Shown here piece after piece: positions 1-6,678 of a stretch of DNA of 8,093 bases. The stretch covers positions 1 to 8,093 of the forward strand of contig CACZSE010000135.1 in the NCBI GenBank assembly GCA_902783735.1, in the 5' to 3' direction. This DNA comes from an uncultured Lachnospiraceae bacterium. GTDB lineage: Bacteria > Bacillota > Clostridia > Lachnospirales > Lachnospiraceae. The notes under the pieces were generated by a model. The model searched no databases. It saw only the letters and a program-made list of their open reading frames with translations, and was not told the origin of the DNA. The first letter of the stretch is position 1; each line of letters opens with the position of its first letter. The translations under genes and the position numbers were made by a program.

Positions 1-1
1 G

Positions 2-541
2 CATGCATCCGATGAGATACTGAAAAAAATGGCCAGGAAGACCACAAGGGCGGAGATAACTCAAAGGATACAAAAACTGCGTGAAGAGATTCCCGATATA
101 GCTCTAAGAACAACACTTATAACCGGATTTCCGGGTGAAACGGGTGAGGATCACAGGCAGATGCTTGAATTTGTTAAGGAGATCAGGTTTGACAGACTCG
201 GAGTCTTTACATATTCACGGGAAGAGGGAACTGCAGCTGCTGAAATGAGCAGACAGCTGCCGGAACTTATTAAACGTTTAAGACGTAATAAGGTAATGAA
301 GATTCAACAGCAGATCGCTTTTGAGACTGCTTCAAATGTTGCAGGATCAAAGCTTGAAGTTATGATAGAAGGTAAACTTGTAGAAGAGGGGGTATACGTT
401 GGAAGGACTTATAAAGATGCTCCGGGAGTCGACGGTGAGGTTTTTGTGAGCTGTGACAGGGAACTTATGAGCGGAGACATTGTTAAGGTTCTTGTGACGG
501 GTTCAAGAGAATATGACCTTGTTGGAGAAGTGATTGAGTGA
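2..541 (+). CDS. rimO: Ribosomal protein S12 methylthiotransferase RimO, C-terminal part (5' truncated by window)
   Basis: RimO is a radical-SAM enzyme with two iron-sulfur clusters that adds a methylthio group to a conserved aspartate of ribosomal protein S12. The frame is open from base 2, before the first internal ATG at 29, so the gene enters from the left; 179 residues are visible. They begin with HASDEILKKMARKTT, the typical RimO stretch after the radical-SAM core. The end of the catalytic domain follows (TTLITGFPGETGEDH, FDRLGVFTYSREEGTAA), then a C-terminal TRAM domain over about the last 65 residues, ending SREYDLVGEVIE. That ending favours RimO over the tRNA methylthiotransferase MiaB. 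The CxxxCxxC cluster motif lies outside the window and cannot be checked. pgsA starts within about 20 bases, with no terminator between, so the two are probably co-transcribed. Confidence 0.93.
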   Translation, partial: HASDEILKKMARKTTRAEITQRIQKLREEIPDIALRTTLITGFPGETGEDHRQMLEFVKEIRFDRLGVFTYSREEGTAAAEMSRQLPELIKRLRRNKVMKIQQQIAFETASNVAGSKLEVMIEGKLVEEGVYVGRTYKDAPGVDGEVFVSCDRELMSGDIVKVLVTGSREYDLVGEVIE

Positions 542-548
542 TATTATT

Positions 549-552
549 GAGG
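549..552 (+). promoter_or_regulatory. Ribosome binding site that decides the pgsA start
   Basis: GAGG at 549-552 is the only good Shine-Dalgarno match before pgsA. It lies one base from the ATG at 554, too close to serve it, but ten bases from the in-frame ATG at 563. This favours 563 as the real start. The site lies between the rimO stop and pgsA, consistent with one operon. Confidence 0.55.
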
Positions 553-562
553 TATGAACAAA

Positions 563-1102
563 ATGAATTTACCTAACAGACTTACTATACTCAGAACGGT
601 ACTCATCATTCCGTTTGTCATCATCATGCTGACGGGATGTGTGGGGGAATTCTCAAACTGGATAGCTCTTTTCATCTTTATACTGGCAAGCATTACCGAT
701 CTTTTGGATGGAAAGATAGCAAGAAAATATAATCTTATAACAAACTTCGGAAAGTTTATGGATCCGCTTGCGGATAAGCTTCTGGTATGTTCCGCACTGA
801 TCTGTCTTCTCGAAATGTCGAAGATACCGGCATGGGCTGTTCTTATCATAATGGCGAGAGAATTTATCATATCAGGATTCAGACTTGTGGCGTCGGATAA
901 CGGAGTGGTCATAGCGGCAAGCATGTGGGGAAAGTCGAAGACCGTCAGTCAGATGATCATGATAGGTCTCCATATTGCCGACCTGGATCTGTGGTTCTTT
1001 AATTTTATGGAAGCGTTAAGTCTTTATGTTTCGGTAGCATTGACAATCATATCACTAATGGATTATATTATAAAAAATAAAGAAGTCATGAAGGAAGAGT
1101 GA
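563..1102 (+). CDS. pgsA: CDP-diacylglycerol--glycerol-3-phosphate 3-phosphatidyltransferase (PgsA)
   Basis: PgsA is an integral membrane enzyme that makes phosphatidylglycerophosphate from CDP-diacylglycerol and glycerol 3-phosphate, the first committed step to phosphatidylglycerol and cardiolipin. The protein of 179 residues (from 563) is normal in length. The CDP-alcohol phosphatidyltransferase signature D-x2-DG-x2-AR-x8-G-x3-D-x3-D is complete, with Asp46, Asp49, Gly50, Ala53, Arg54, Gly63, Asp67 and Asp71. Hydrophobic segments are seen at about 12-27, 33-45, 91-107 and near 140-170. An in-frame ATG at 554 would add three residues (MNK), but the MNLPNRLTILR start fits both the family and the ribosome binding site. 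It follows rimO closely and is closed by a terminator, so it is the last gene of the upstream unit. Confidence 0.95.
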   Translation: MNLPNRLTILRTVLIIPFVIIMLTGCVGEFSNWIALFIFILASITDLLDGKIARKYNLITNFGKFMDPLADKLLVCSALICLLEMSKIPAWAVLIIMAREFIISGFRLVASDNGVVIAASMWGKSKTVSQMIMIGLHIADLDLWFFNFMEALSLYVSVALTIISLMDYIIKNKEVMKEE

Positions 1103-1105
1103 GAT

Positions 1106-1140
1106 AAAAAACGGGTGGAAGACATCCGTTTTTTTTTATT
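1106..1140 (+). terminator. Intrinsic terminator after pgsA
   Basis: A hairpin begins nine bases after the pgsA stop: ACGGGTG (1111-1117), loop GAAGA, CATCCGT (1123-1129). It has seven pairs including one G-U. A run of nine T (1129-1137) follows, then more T-rich sequence. The A run at 1106-1110 can extend the stem against the T run, so it may also work weakly in reverse. It separates the rimO-pgsA unit from the chemotaxis gene. Confidence 0.88.
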
Positions 1141-1163
1141 TTTTTATAGATTTATCATCGTAT

Positions 1164-1175
1164 ATTGTATACAAT
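1164..1175. promoter_or_regulatory. Perfect 12-bp palindrome, possible operator upstream of the chemotaxis gene
   Basis: ATTGTATACAAT at 1164-1175 equals its own reverse complement. It lies in the 155-base gap between pgsA and the chemotaxis gene, 82 bases before the preferred start. The core GTATAC flanked by A/T resembles the general GntR-family half-site layout (GT-N2-AC); this is a family-level resemblance only. Its right half contains TACAAT (1170-1175), a usable -10 with a weak -35 TAGATT 17 bases upstream, and TATAGT lies at 1181-1186. The promoter is therefore probably here but its exact hexamers are unclear. No convincing sigma-D (sigma-28) flagellar promoter was seen. Confidence 0.4.
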
Positions 1176-1243
1176 GAAAATATAGTGTCGGCAAATGATC
1201 GGATGGGATAAAAATGTAGTTGATCACAAGTTTTACACTATCA

Positions 1244-1249
1244 GAAAGG
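1244..1249 (+). promoter_or_regulatory. Ribosome binding site that decides the chemotaxis receptor start
   Basis: GAAAGG at 1244-1249 is eight bases before the ATG at 1258. The earlier in-frame ATG at 1195 has no purine-rich site at a suitable distance and would add 21 residues that look like translated leader ([14 protein letters not shown]). The start at 1258 is preferred. Confidence 0.6.
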
Positions 1250-1257
1250 TTGACTTT

Positions 1258-3435
1258 ATGGGAATTTCAGAGAAAATCACAAATACCACAAAGAACATTA
1301 CAAAAAACTTCACAAAGAACATCACAAAGAAAAGTAATAAGAGTTCCGTAAAAAAGTATGGCAGTATAGGCATAAAACTTCTGGCTGCTTATTGTGTCCC
1401 CGTCATACTTATCATTCTGCTCGGTGTGTTCTCGTACAGAACGGCATCGGAGGTCATCATTGACAAATATTCTACGAGTGTTGAAAGCACCATGGCAGCA
1501 ACTCAGAATTATCTGTCCATGATATGTGCAAGCATAGAAAACAGAGCCCAGACTTTCAATTCAAGTGAAAGTGTTACAAAGTATTATCAGGTTTTATATA
1601 AAAAGCTCAGCAATGAGAAGGACAAGACCTATACGGCTATTTTCAATGAACTGAGTAATTATATTAAATCGACAGATTTTGTGTCTGACGCTTATATCAT
1701 CAGTGAAAACGGCAGGGCGGTCATGAACAATAACAGAACGGAGGCTCAGATAAGAGAATCCGAACATGGAAGATTTGCGGAGATCTGGGACAAGCCGGAA
1801 GTAGCTGTTGTTAAGGATTATGATTCGACCGGTATCAGAAACGGCTGGATGGGAAAGCATCCTTTTATTGACGAAGTTTGGCACGGCGATCCCGACTCAT
1901 ATGTTTTTTCATATATTCAGCTTTTCATGTATGGTGACGGAGCGGTTGTCATCGACATGGATAAGAATAACCTGATGAACACACTCAAGACGTTGAATCT
2001 GGGTGACGGAAGTTATGCCGCAATAGTAACTCCCGACAATGAGTTATGTATGCTCCAGACAAAAAATGAAGATAAAGATGTTTTTGATTTTAAGCCGGAG
2101 GGCGAATATTTCTTCAAGGGAAGTTCATTCTTCGATCAGGCGGCTGAAGCGGGCGAAAAGCTTGCCGGCATTGATGTAGAGGTTGGAGGAAGGGATTATT
2201 ATTTCTACTATGCTCCGATCGATCAGACAGGCATGAGTATATGTGCCATCATACCAAAGGACAATGTTACGGCTGAGATGTCAGGCATCAGGAATGTAAC
2301 GATCGTTATGGTCATAATCGGTATCATTGTTGCTTTAGGTATAGGTATGATCCTTGCACAGGGCATCAGCAAGACTCTGAGTAATGTATGTAATAACCTC
2401 GATAAGGTTGCAAAGGGAGACTTTACAAGGAAGTTCCATACCAACAGAAAAGATGAGATGAGATTCCTTACGGACACTCTCAATGAGACCATAGAAGGTA
2501 TTAACGGTCTCATGAAAAATGTCAGGGGCTTCGGAGAAGATGTTTCCGACTCCGCCAATAAAGTATACGGATCAAGCGAGCATATGCGTGACATAATGAA
2601 AAATGTTTCCTTTGAACTTGATCAGCTTGCCGAAGGAGCAGAGAGCCAGGCAAAGGATGTTGATGTTTGCGCAAACAAGATGGCGGATTTCTCGGAAAAA
2701 CTTGATAATGTAGTCGGAAACACAGGTCAGATGGAAGGAACCGTTGAGAAGACTCTTGAGTCTACACAGCTTGGAAAGACAAAGATATCTTCACTTAATG
2801 AAAAGACATCCCTTACAACGGAACTGGTTCAGCAATTGATAACGGAGATCCAGGAGGTTATCCGTCAGACAGACGTTATAAGCAATTTCATAGAGGTTAT
2901 AAATGAGATAGCAGATCAGACCAACCTTCTGTCTCTCAATGCATCCATTGAAGCTGCAAGAGCGGGAGAAGCAGGAAAAGGATTTGCCGTAGTAGCCGAA
3001 GAGATCAGAAAACTTGCCGATGAATCCATGAAAGCAGCTTCTCAGATAGATACGATCCTGGGTGATATCCGGGTTGCAAGTCAAAAGGCTACCGGCTCCG
3101 CAAACAAGACTACATCATATATAAGTGAGCAGGGAGAAGCTCTGGACAATACCATAGAAGTATTTGCTGATCTTACGGGCTGTGTTGAGGACCTGGCCGA
3201 AGGATTGAAACAGATCTCCGCAAATATGGATGCTATGGTCACCGAGAAAGAACTCATAGTAAATTCCATCACCAATATCGCAGCCGTTTCGGAAGAGACC
3301 GCAGCGGTTACAAGAAGCGTGACAGACTCGATAGGATCGCAGCTTGATACGGCTGTTTCACTTGCAAATGAAGCAAATACTCTGAATGATAAGGTTTCAT
3401 CGTTAAGTGACAGTATGAGCCACGTAATTGTCTGA
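1258..3435 (+). CDS. Transmembrane methyl-accepting chemotaxis protein with a Cache-like sensor
   Basis: This is a chemoreceptor: it binds an extracellular ligand and controls CheA kinase through CheW, with adaptation by glutamate methylation. From 1258 it has 725 residues. A basic Thr/Asn/Lys-rich cytoplasmic tail (1-37) precedes transmembrane helix 1 (about 38-60). A large extracellular region (about 61-345) has the size and two-part look of a double Cache domain. Helix 2 is at 347-367, followed by a HAMP domain (about 368-422) and a long coiled signalling domain. The conserved CheA/CheW-binding tip is clear ([20 protein letters not shown], from about 552, then [18 protein letters not shown]). 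There is no C-terminal pentapeptide for CheR/CheB docking. The ligand is unknown: the sensor has an R-x2-W stretch (RNGWMG) but I cannot match it to the known amino-acid-binding Cache motif. It sits alone between pgsA and cinA, without other chemotaxis genes in view. Confidence 0.93.
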   Translation: MGISEKITNTTKNITKNFTKNITKKSNKSSVKKYGSIGIKLLAAYCVPVILIILLGVFSYRTASEVIIDKYSTSVESTMAATQNYLSMICASIENRAQTFNSSESVTKYYQVLYKKLSNEKDKTYTAIFNELSNYIKSTDFVSDAYIISENGRAVMNNNRTEAQIRESEHGRFAEIWDKPEVAVVKDYDSTGIRNGWMGKHPFIDEVWHGDPDSYVFSYIQLFMYGDGAVVIDMDKNNLMNTLKTLNLGDGSYAAIVTPDNELCMLQTKNEDKDVFDFKPEGEYFFKGSSFFDQAAEAGEKLAGIDVEVGGRDYYFYYAPIDQTGMSICAIIPKDNVTAEMSGIRNVTIVMVIIGIIVALGIGMILAQGISKTLSNVCNNLDKVAKGDFTRKFHTNRKDEMRFLTDTLNETIEGINGLMKNVRGFGEDVSDSANKVYGSSEHMRDIMKNVSFELDQLAEGAESQAKDVDVCANKMADFSEKLDNVVGNTGQMEGTVEKTLESTQLGKTKISSLNEKTSLTTELVQQLITEIQEVIRQTDVISNFIEVINEIADQTNLLSLNASIEAARAGEAGKGFAVVAEEIRKLADESMKAASQIDTILGDIRVASQKATGSANKTTSYISEQGEALDNTIEVFADLTGCVEDLAEGLKQISANMDAMVTEKELIVNSITNIAAVSEETAAVTRSVTDSIGSQLDTAVSLANEANTLNDKVSSLSDSMSHVIV
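1288..1335 (+). repeat. Four 12-base tandem units coding TKN[I/F] repeats
   Basis: Four consecutive 12-base units code [12 protein letters not shown] and TKKS in the cytoplasmic tail of the chemotaxis receptor. The second unit differs from the first at three positions (AAG/AAA, ATT/TTC), the third at one, and the fourth has decayed. A related ITNT unit precedes them. The repeats make a basic stretch just before transmembrane helix 1. This looks like expansion of a short in-frame unit. Confidence 0.7.
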
Positions 3436-3441
3436 TATAAT
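3433..3441 (+). promoter_or_regulatory. Extended -10 promoter for cinA, overlapping the preceding stop codon
   Basis: TGATATAAT at 3433-3441 is a perfect TATAAT preceded by the TGn extension. The TGA is the stop codon of the chemotaxis gene. No good -35 hexamer is seen 16-18 bases upstream, which is common for extended -10 promoters. Transcription would start near 3448, giving a leader of about 26 bases before cinA. No terminator is seen in this gap, so read-through from the chemotaxis gene is also possible. Confidence 0.55.
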
Positions 3442-3473
3442 GAAACTTTAAATAATAGAAGGAAGTATGTGAC

Positions 3474-4739
3474 ATGATAGTCGAACTCATCTCTGTTGGA
3501 ACCGAGATACTTTTGGGAAACATAGTAAATACAAATGCAGCTTTTTTATCCGAAGAGTGTGCCAAACTGGGGCTTGCATGCTACTACCAGACGGTGGTGG
3601 GCGACAATGAAGAAAGACTTACCGAGACCTTAAAAACAGCCCTTTCAAGAGCTGATATCGTAATACTCGGCGGAGGACTCGGACCCACACAGGATGACCT
3701 GACAAAGGAAGTGGCTGCAAAGGTATGCAATAAGCCGATGCACCTTGATGAAGCATCTAAAAAGCATATTGAGGACTATTTCAATTCCAAGGGTGTAAAG
3801 ATCGCCGAAAACAATTGGAAACAGGCCATGATACCCGAAGATTCGGTGGTACTTGAGAATCCTAACGGAACCGCCCCGGGTGTCATTATAGAATACGGAG
3901 AAAAAAGAGTAGTTCTTTTGCCGGGGCCGCCTAACGAACTGATACCCATGTTCAATGACAGTGTGAAACCGTATTTAAGAAAACTGCTCCCCGGTATCAT
4001 ATTATCAAAGACGGTTAAAGTATGCGGCATTGGTGAGAGCAGCGTTGAAAAACAGATCGAGGATCTGATCAATGCTCAGACCAATCCCACGATAGCCACA
4101 TATGCGAAGACCGGAGAAGTGCATCTTCGGGTTACGGCTTCCGCCGAGGATGAGGCTGCAGCCAAGAAACTGTTAAAGCCTGTGGTTAAAGAACTTAAGA
4201 ACAGGTTCGGAACATATATTTATTCTACCGATGAAAATGTTACGCTGGAGATGTCCATTGCAGATCTTCTCATAGCAAATGATCTTACGATATCTACGGT
4301 TGAGTCGTGCTCGGGAGGTTTGCTTGCGGGAAGACTCATAAATGTACCGGGTGTATCCGAGACCTTTAAGACCGGATTTGTAACATACTCAAATAAAGCA
4401 AAAAGAAAGCTGGTCGGAGTTAAAAAATCCACCCTCGAAAAATATGGTGCGGTCAGCACTCAGGTGGCAAAAGAAATGGCAGAGGGAATGCACGATGTCA
4501 GCAAAGCCGATGTTGTCTTATCTACTACAGGTATAGCGGGACCTGACGGAGGCAGTGAACAAAAGCCGGTAGGACTTGTATATATATGCTGCTATGTACG
4601 AGGAAGGATGACGGTCAAAGAGTATCATCTTCACGGAAACAGGGCAAAGATCAGGGAGACTGCGGTCGCACAGGCACTGGTTTTACTTAGAAGCTGTCTG
4701 CTTGAGTACTTTAGTGAGAATACTTTCGGTAAAGAGTGA
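3474..4739 (+). CDS. cinA: CinA: competence/damage-inducible protein, NMN deamidase family
   Basis: This 421-residue protein has the normal two-domain CinA layout. The N-terminal half (about 1-170) is a MoaB/MogA-like fold with the signature GGGLGPTQDD at 66-75 and PGPPNEL further on; in related CinA proteins it has ADP-ribose pyrophosphatase activity. The C-terminal half (about 255-415) is the PncC-type domain that converts nicotinamide mononucleotide to nicotinic acid mononucleotide in pyridine nucleotide salvage. Its ESCSGG (277-282) and TGIAGPDGG (352-360) motifs are intact, so both domains look active. The start is supported by AGAAGGA at 3457-3463, ten bases upstream. cinA next to recA is a classic Firmicute arrangement; in streptococci they are co-transcribed during competence. 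Here a long gap and a separate recA promoter suggest looser coupling. No competence box was recognised. Confidence 0.96.
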   Translation: MIVELISVGTEILLGNIVNTNAAFLSEECAKLGLACYYQTVVGDNEERLTETLKTALSRADIVILGGGLGPTQDDLTKEVAAKVCNKPMHLDEASKKHIEDYFNSKGVKIAENNWKQAMIPEDSVVLENPNGTAPGVIIEYGEKRVVLLPGPPNELIPMFNDSVKPYLRKLLPGIILSKTVKVCGIGESSVEKQIEDLINAQTNPTIATYAKTGEVHLRVTASAEDEAAAKKLLKPVVKELKNRFGTYIYSTDENVTLEMSIADLLIANDLTISTVESCSGGLLAGRLINVPGVSETFKTGFVTYSNKAKRKLVGVKKSTLEKYGAVSTQVAKEMAEGMHDVSKADVVLSTTGIAGPDGGSEQKPVGLVYICCYVRGRMTVKEYHLHGNRAKIRETAVAQALVLLRSCLLEYFSENTFGKE

Positions 4740-4758
4740 AAAAGGCTTGAATTATTTA

Positions 4759-4784
4759 CGCACGCATAGTAAAATATGCGTGCG
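4759..4784 (+). other. Strong stem-loop after cinA, without a U tract
   Basis: CGCACGCATA (4759-4768) and TATGCGTGCG (4775-4784) form a perfect ten-pair stem with a six-base loop, starting 19 bases after the cinA stop. What follows is AATCTATG, not a T run, so it does not meet the usual rule for an intrinsic terminator. It may protect the cinA mRNA 3' end, cause pausing or mark a factor-dependent end. Apart from this and the recA control sites, nothing was recognised in the rest of the 258-base gap. Confidence 0.7.
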
Positions 4785-4910
4785 AATCTATGTAAAACTT
4801 TAAATGAACATATTCAATACTAAATCTTATTCATATTTTTGGATATTTTTTCACCCGGGATCCCAAGAGAGAGATTAAACGGACACTATAAGTATTAAAG
4901 TATAATTGTA

Positions 4911-4939
4911 TTGACAAATACGAACACATGTTTTATTAT
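4911..4939 (+). promoter_or_regulatory. recA promoter
   Basis: A perfect -35 TTGACA (4911-4916), a 17-base spacer and a -10 TATTAT (4934-4939) form a near-consensus vegetative promoter. Transcription should start near 4946, about 52 bases before the recA ATG. A LexA box fills most of the spacer and a second lies just past the start. A separate TATAAT at 4901-4906 could be a second -10, but its best upstream partner, TTAAAC at 4875-4880, is 20 bases away and weak. Confidence 0.88.
4921..4934. promoter_or_regulatory. LexA (SOS) box 1 of recA
   Basis: CGAACACATGTTTT matches the Gram-positive LexA consensus CGAACRNRYGTTYC at 13 of 14 positions; only the last base differs. It sits between the -35 and -10 of the recA promoter and touches the first base of the -10, so bound LexA should block RNA polymerase. 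DNA damage would relieve this through RecA-stimulated LexA self-cleavage. Confidence 0.88.
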
Positions 4940-4946
4940 TTATGAC

Positions 4947-4960
4947 AGAACGTGTGTTCA
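4947..4960. promoter_or_regulatory. LexA (SOS) box 2 of recA
   Basis: AGAACGTGTGTTCA matches CGAACRNRYGTTYC at 12 of 14 positions, with the two outer bases differing; the GAAC and GTTC half-sites are intact. It begins at the predicted transcription start. Its centre is 26 bp from that of box 1, about two and a half helical turns. Confidence 0.7.
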
Positions 4961-4984
4961 GAACTGTTGCCTTGCGCAAAAACT

Positions 4985-4991
4985 AAAGGAG
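4985..4991 (+). promoter_or_regulatory. Ribosome binding site that decides the recA start
   Basis: AAAGGAG lies six bases before the ATG at 4998. It fixes this start against the in-frame TTG at 4911, which is the -35 hexamer of the recA promoter and lies upstream of the predicted transcription start. Confidence 0.9.
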
Positions 4992-4997
4992 ACTGCA

Positions 4998-6026
4998 ATG
5001 GAAAGAGAAGAAAAGTTAAGAGCATTGGATGCCGCTATAGCACATATTGAAAAGCAATACGGTAAAGGAGCGGTCATGAAGTTGGGAGATCCCTCATCTC
5101 AGATGAATGTAGAGACCATCCCTACAGGGTCACTCAGCCTGGACATAGCACTCGGACTCGGAGGTATACCTAAAGGGCGTATCGTGGAGATATACGGACC
5201 CGAGTCTTCAGGTAAGACTACAGTTACTTTACACATGATAGCCGAAGTACAGAAAAGAGGAGGCATAGCAGGATTTATAGATGCGGAACATGCGCTCGAT
5301 CCGGTCTATGCAAGAAATATAGGTGTAGATATCGATAATCTTTATATCTCACAGCCGGACAACGGAGAACAGGCTTTGGAGATCACTGAGACCATGGTGC
5401 GTTCCGGAGCTATCGATATAGTTGTAGTTGACTCTGTGGCAGCACTTGTTCCCAAAGCAGAGATCGACGGTGACATGGGAGACTCTCATGTGGGACTTCA
5501 GGCAAGACTTATGTCACAGGCTCTCAGAAAGCTTACGGCTGTTATAAGCAAGTCAAACTGTACTGTCATCTTTATCAATCAGTTGAGAGAAAAAGTAGGA
5601 GTCATGTTTGGCAATCCGGAAACAACTACCGGAGGAAGGGCATTAAAGTTCTATTCTTCGGTAAGACTCGATGTCCGTCGTATAGAATCACTTAAGTCGG
5701 GCGGAGAAGTCATTGGAAACAGGACCAGAGTAAAGGTAGTTAAAAACAAGATCGCACCGCCGTTTAAAGAAGCCGAATTTGATATCATGTTCGGAAAAGG
5801 TATATCAAAAGTCGGCGATATTGTCGATCTTGCTTCAAGTATTGATATAATAAATAAGAGTGGTGCTTGGTATGCATATCAGGGCAATAAGATCGGACAG
5901 GGACGAGAGAACACCAAGATCTATCTTGAGGAGCATCCTGAGATCTGCAATGAGATCGAAGAAAAGGTAAGGGCTCATTTTAAATTTGAAGGATCACAGG
6001 AAGAACAGGGAGCAGAAGAAGAGTAA
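4998..6026 (+). CDS. recA: Recombinase RecA
   Basis: RecA coats single-stranded DNA, drives strand exchange in homologous repair and stimulates LexA self-cleavage to switch on the SOS response. The protein has 342 residues, normal for the family. Walker A is GPESSGKT (67-74), Walker B is IVVVD (141-145), and the DNA-binding loop L2 region (about 199-213) reads [15 protein letters not shown]. The short acidic tail (EEQGAEEE) is also typical. The sequence looks fully functional. An in-frame extension back to a TTG at 4911 would add 29 residues, but these code over the promoter and both LexA boxes and do not resemble RecA. recX follows 33-36 bases downstream, probably on the same mRNA. Control by LexA is strongly supported by the upstream boxes. 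Confidence 0.98.
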   Translation: MEREEKLRALDAAIAHIEKQYGKGAVMKLGDPSSQMNVETIPTGSLSLDIALGLGGIPKGRIVEIYGPESSGKTTVTLHMIAEVQKRGGIAGFIDAEHALDPVYARNIGVDIDNLYISQPDNGEQALEITETMVRSGAIDIVVVDSVAALVPKAEIDGDMGDSHVGLQARLMSQALRKLTAVISKSNCTVIFINQLREKVGVMFGNPETTTGGRALKFYSSVRLDVRRIESLKSGGEVIGNRTRVKVVKNKIAPPFKEAEFDIMFGKGISKVGDIVDLASSIDIINKSGAWYAYQGNKIGQGRENTKIYLEEHPEICNEIEEKVRAHFKFEGSQEEQGAEEE

Positions 6027-6039
6027 TACTGTTTTAGGT

Positions 6040-6060
6040 TACGCACTCCGGTGAGGCGTA
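6040..6060 (+). promoter_or_regulatory. Hairpin covering the recX ribosome binding site
   Basis: TACGC (6040-6044) pairs with GCGTA (6056-6060). Inside it, after an unpaired A, CTC (6046-6048) pairs with GAG (6053-6055) around a CGGT loop. The paired region includes the recX Shine-Dalgarno GAGG (6053-6056) and the A of the ATG at 6060. The hairpin should lower recX translation unless ribosomes leaving recA disrupt it. It lacks a U tract, so it is not a terminator. Confidence 0.55.
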
Positions 6061-6062
6061 TG

Positions 6063-6677
6063 ATGCTTATTACGGATATAGCAGAGTATACCAGATCCAA
6101 ATACAAAATATATATCGATGATGTTTTCGCCTTTGTTTTATACAAAGGCGAAATTCATAAATTGGGTCTGGAAAAAGGGAAAAAGATAAAGGATGAGACT
6201 CTTGAGCTCATTCAAAACGAGATACTGCCAAAACGGGCAAAACTTAGAGCAATGAATCTGTTGCAGAAACGTCCTTATACAGAGTACGAGATGAGAGATA
6301 AACTATCAAAAAATCTGTACGGTAATGAGGTTATTGACATAGCGATAGACTATCTTAAAAGTTTTGGCTATATAGATGACAAAGCTTATGTAACGCAGTA
6401 TATCGATACATATACCGAACAAAGATCTGTCAAGACCATCATCAATAAGTTGATGCAAAAGGGTATAGACAAGAGACTTATATATGAAGTGATCGAAGAA
6501 AAACGAGAAAACGATGAGTTGGGCAATGAGGATGCTATGATCAAAAAGATCCTTCAAAAAAGAGGCTTTGATCCTGATACGGCAGATATAAAAGAAATCG
6601 CAAAAACAGCCCGATTTTTGTATTCTAAGGGATTCGAATCTTCGGCAATATCAAGAGTCATGAAGCAGGATTTTTAA
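6063..6677 (+). CDS. recX: Regulatory protein RecX
   Basis: RecX binds along the RecA filament and modulates, usually inhibits, its ATPase, strand exchange and co-protease activity. From 6063 the protein has 204 residues, in the usual Firmicute range. Family marks are the N-terminal beta part (SKYKIYIDDVFAFVLYKGEI) and then helical repeats: AMNLLQKRPYTEYEMRDKL, DIAIDYLKSFGYIDDKAYV and KTIINKLMQKGIDKRLIYE, with a last repeat ending GFESSAISRVMKQDF. ATGs at 6060 and 6063 are both possible: GAGG at 6053-6056 is six bases from 6063 and only three from 6060, so 6063 is slightly preferred. A GTG at 6051 reads through the ribosome binding site and is unlikely. No promoter was found in the short gap after recA, so it is probably part of the recA SOS transcript. 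Confidence 0.93.
   Translation: MLITDIAEYTRSKYKIYIDDVFAFVLYKGEIHKLGLEKGKKIKDETLELIQNEILPKRAKLRAMNLLQKRPYTEYEMRDKLSKNLYGNEVIDIAIDYLKSFGYIDDKAYVTQYIDTYTEQRSVKTIINKLMQKGIDKRLIYEVIEEKRENDELGNEDAMIKKILQKRGFDPDTADIKEIAKTARFLYSKGFESSAISRVMKQDF
6125..6153 (+). repeat. Perfect 12-bp inverted repeat inside the start of recX
   Basis: TTTCGCCTTTGT (6125-6136) and ACAAAGGCGAAA (6142-6153) pair perfectly around a five-base loop, TTTAT, about 20 codons into recX. The RNA hairpin would be stable. ATTCATAAATTG follows, so there is no U tract. The segment codes ordinary RecX sequence (FAFVLYKGEI), so the repeat is laid over a conserved coding region. Confidence 0.8.
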
Positions 6678-6678
6678 C

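Noticed and set aside
544..924. Minus-strand reading frame opposite pgsA (126 codons)
   Set aside because: It lies wholly over pgsA, which has a complete catalytic signature. It has no recognisable family features and no convincing start region.
1187..1203. Possible sigma-D (flagellar) -10 such as GATCGGAT before the chemotaxis gene
   Set aside because: The match to GCCGATAT is partial and no TAAA element was found at the required distance.
1195..1257. N-terminal extension of the chemotaxis receptor from ATG 1195
   Set aside because: No ribosome binding site is seen at a useful distance, while GAAAGG serves ATG 1258.
1594..4459. Several minus-strand frames of 64-123 codons opposite the chemotaxis gene and cinA
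   Set aside because: All are antisense to genes with clear domain motifs, and none resembles a known protein. They are reading-frame shadows.
4855..4866. Overlapping palindromes CCCGGG and GGGATCCC in the gap before recA
   Set aside because: They are short, common restriction-type palindromes with no relation to the promoter or LexA boxes.
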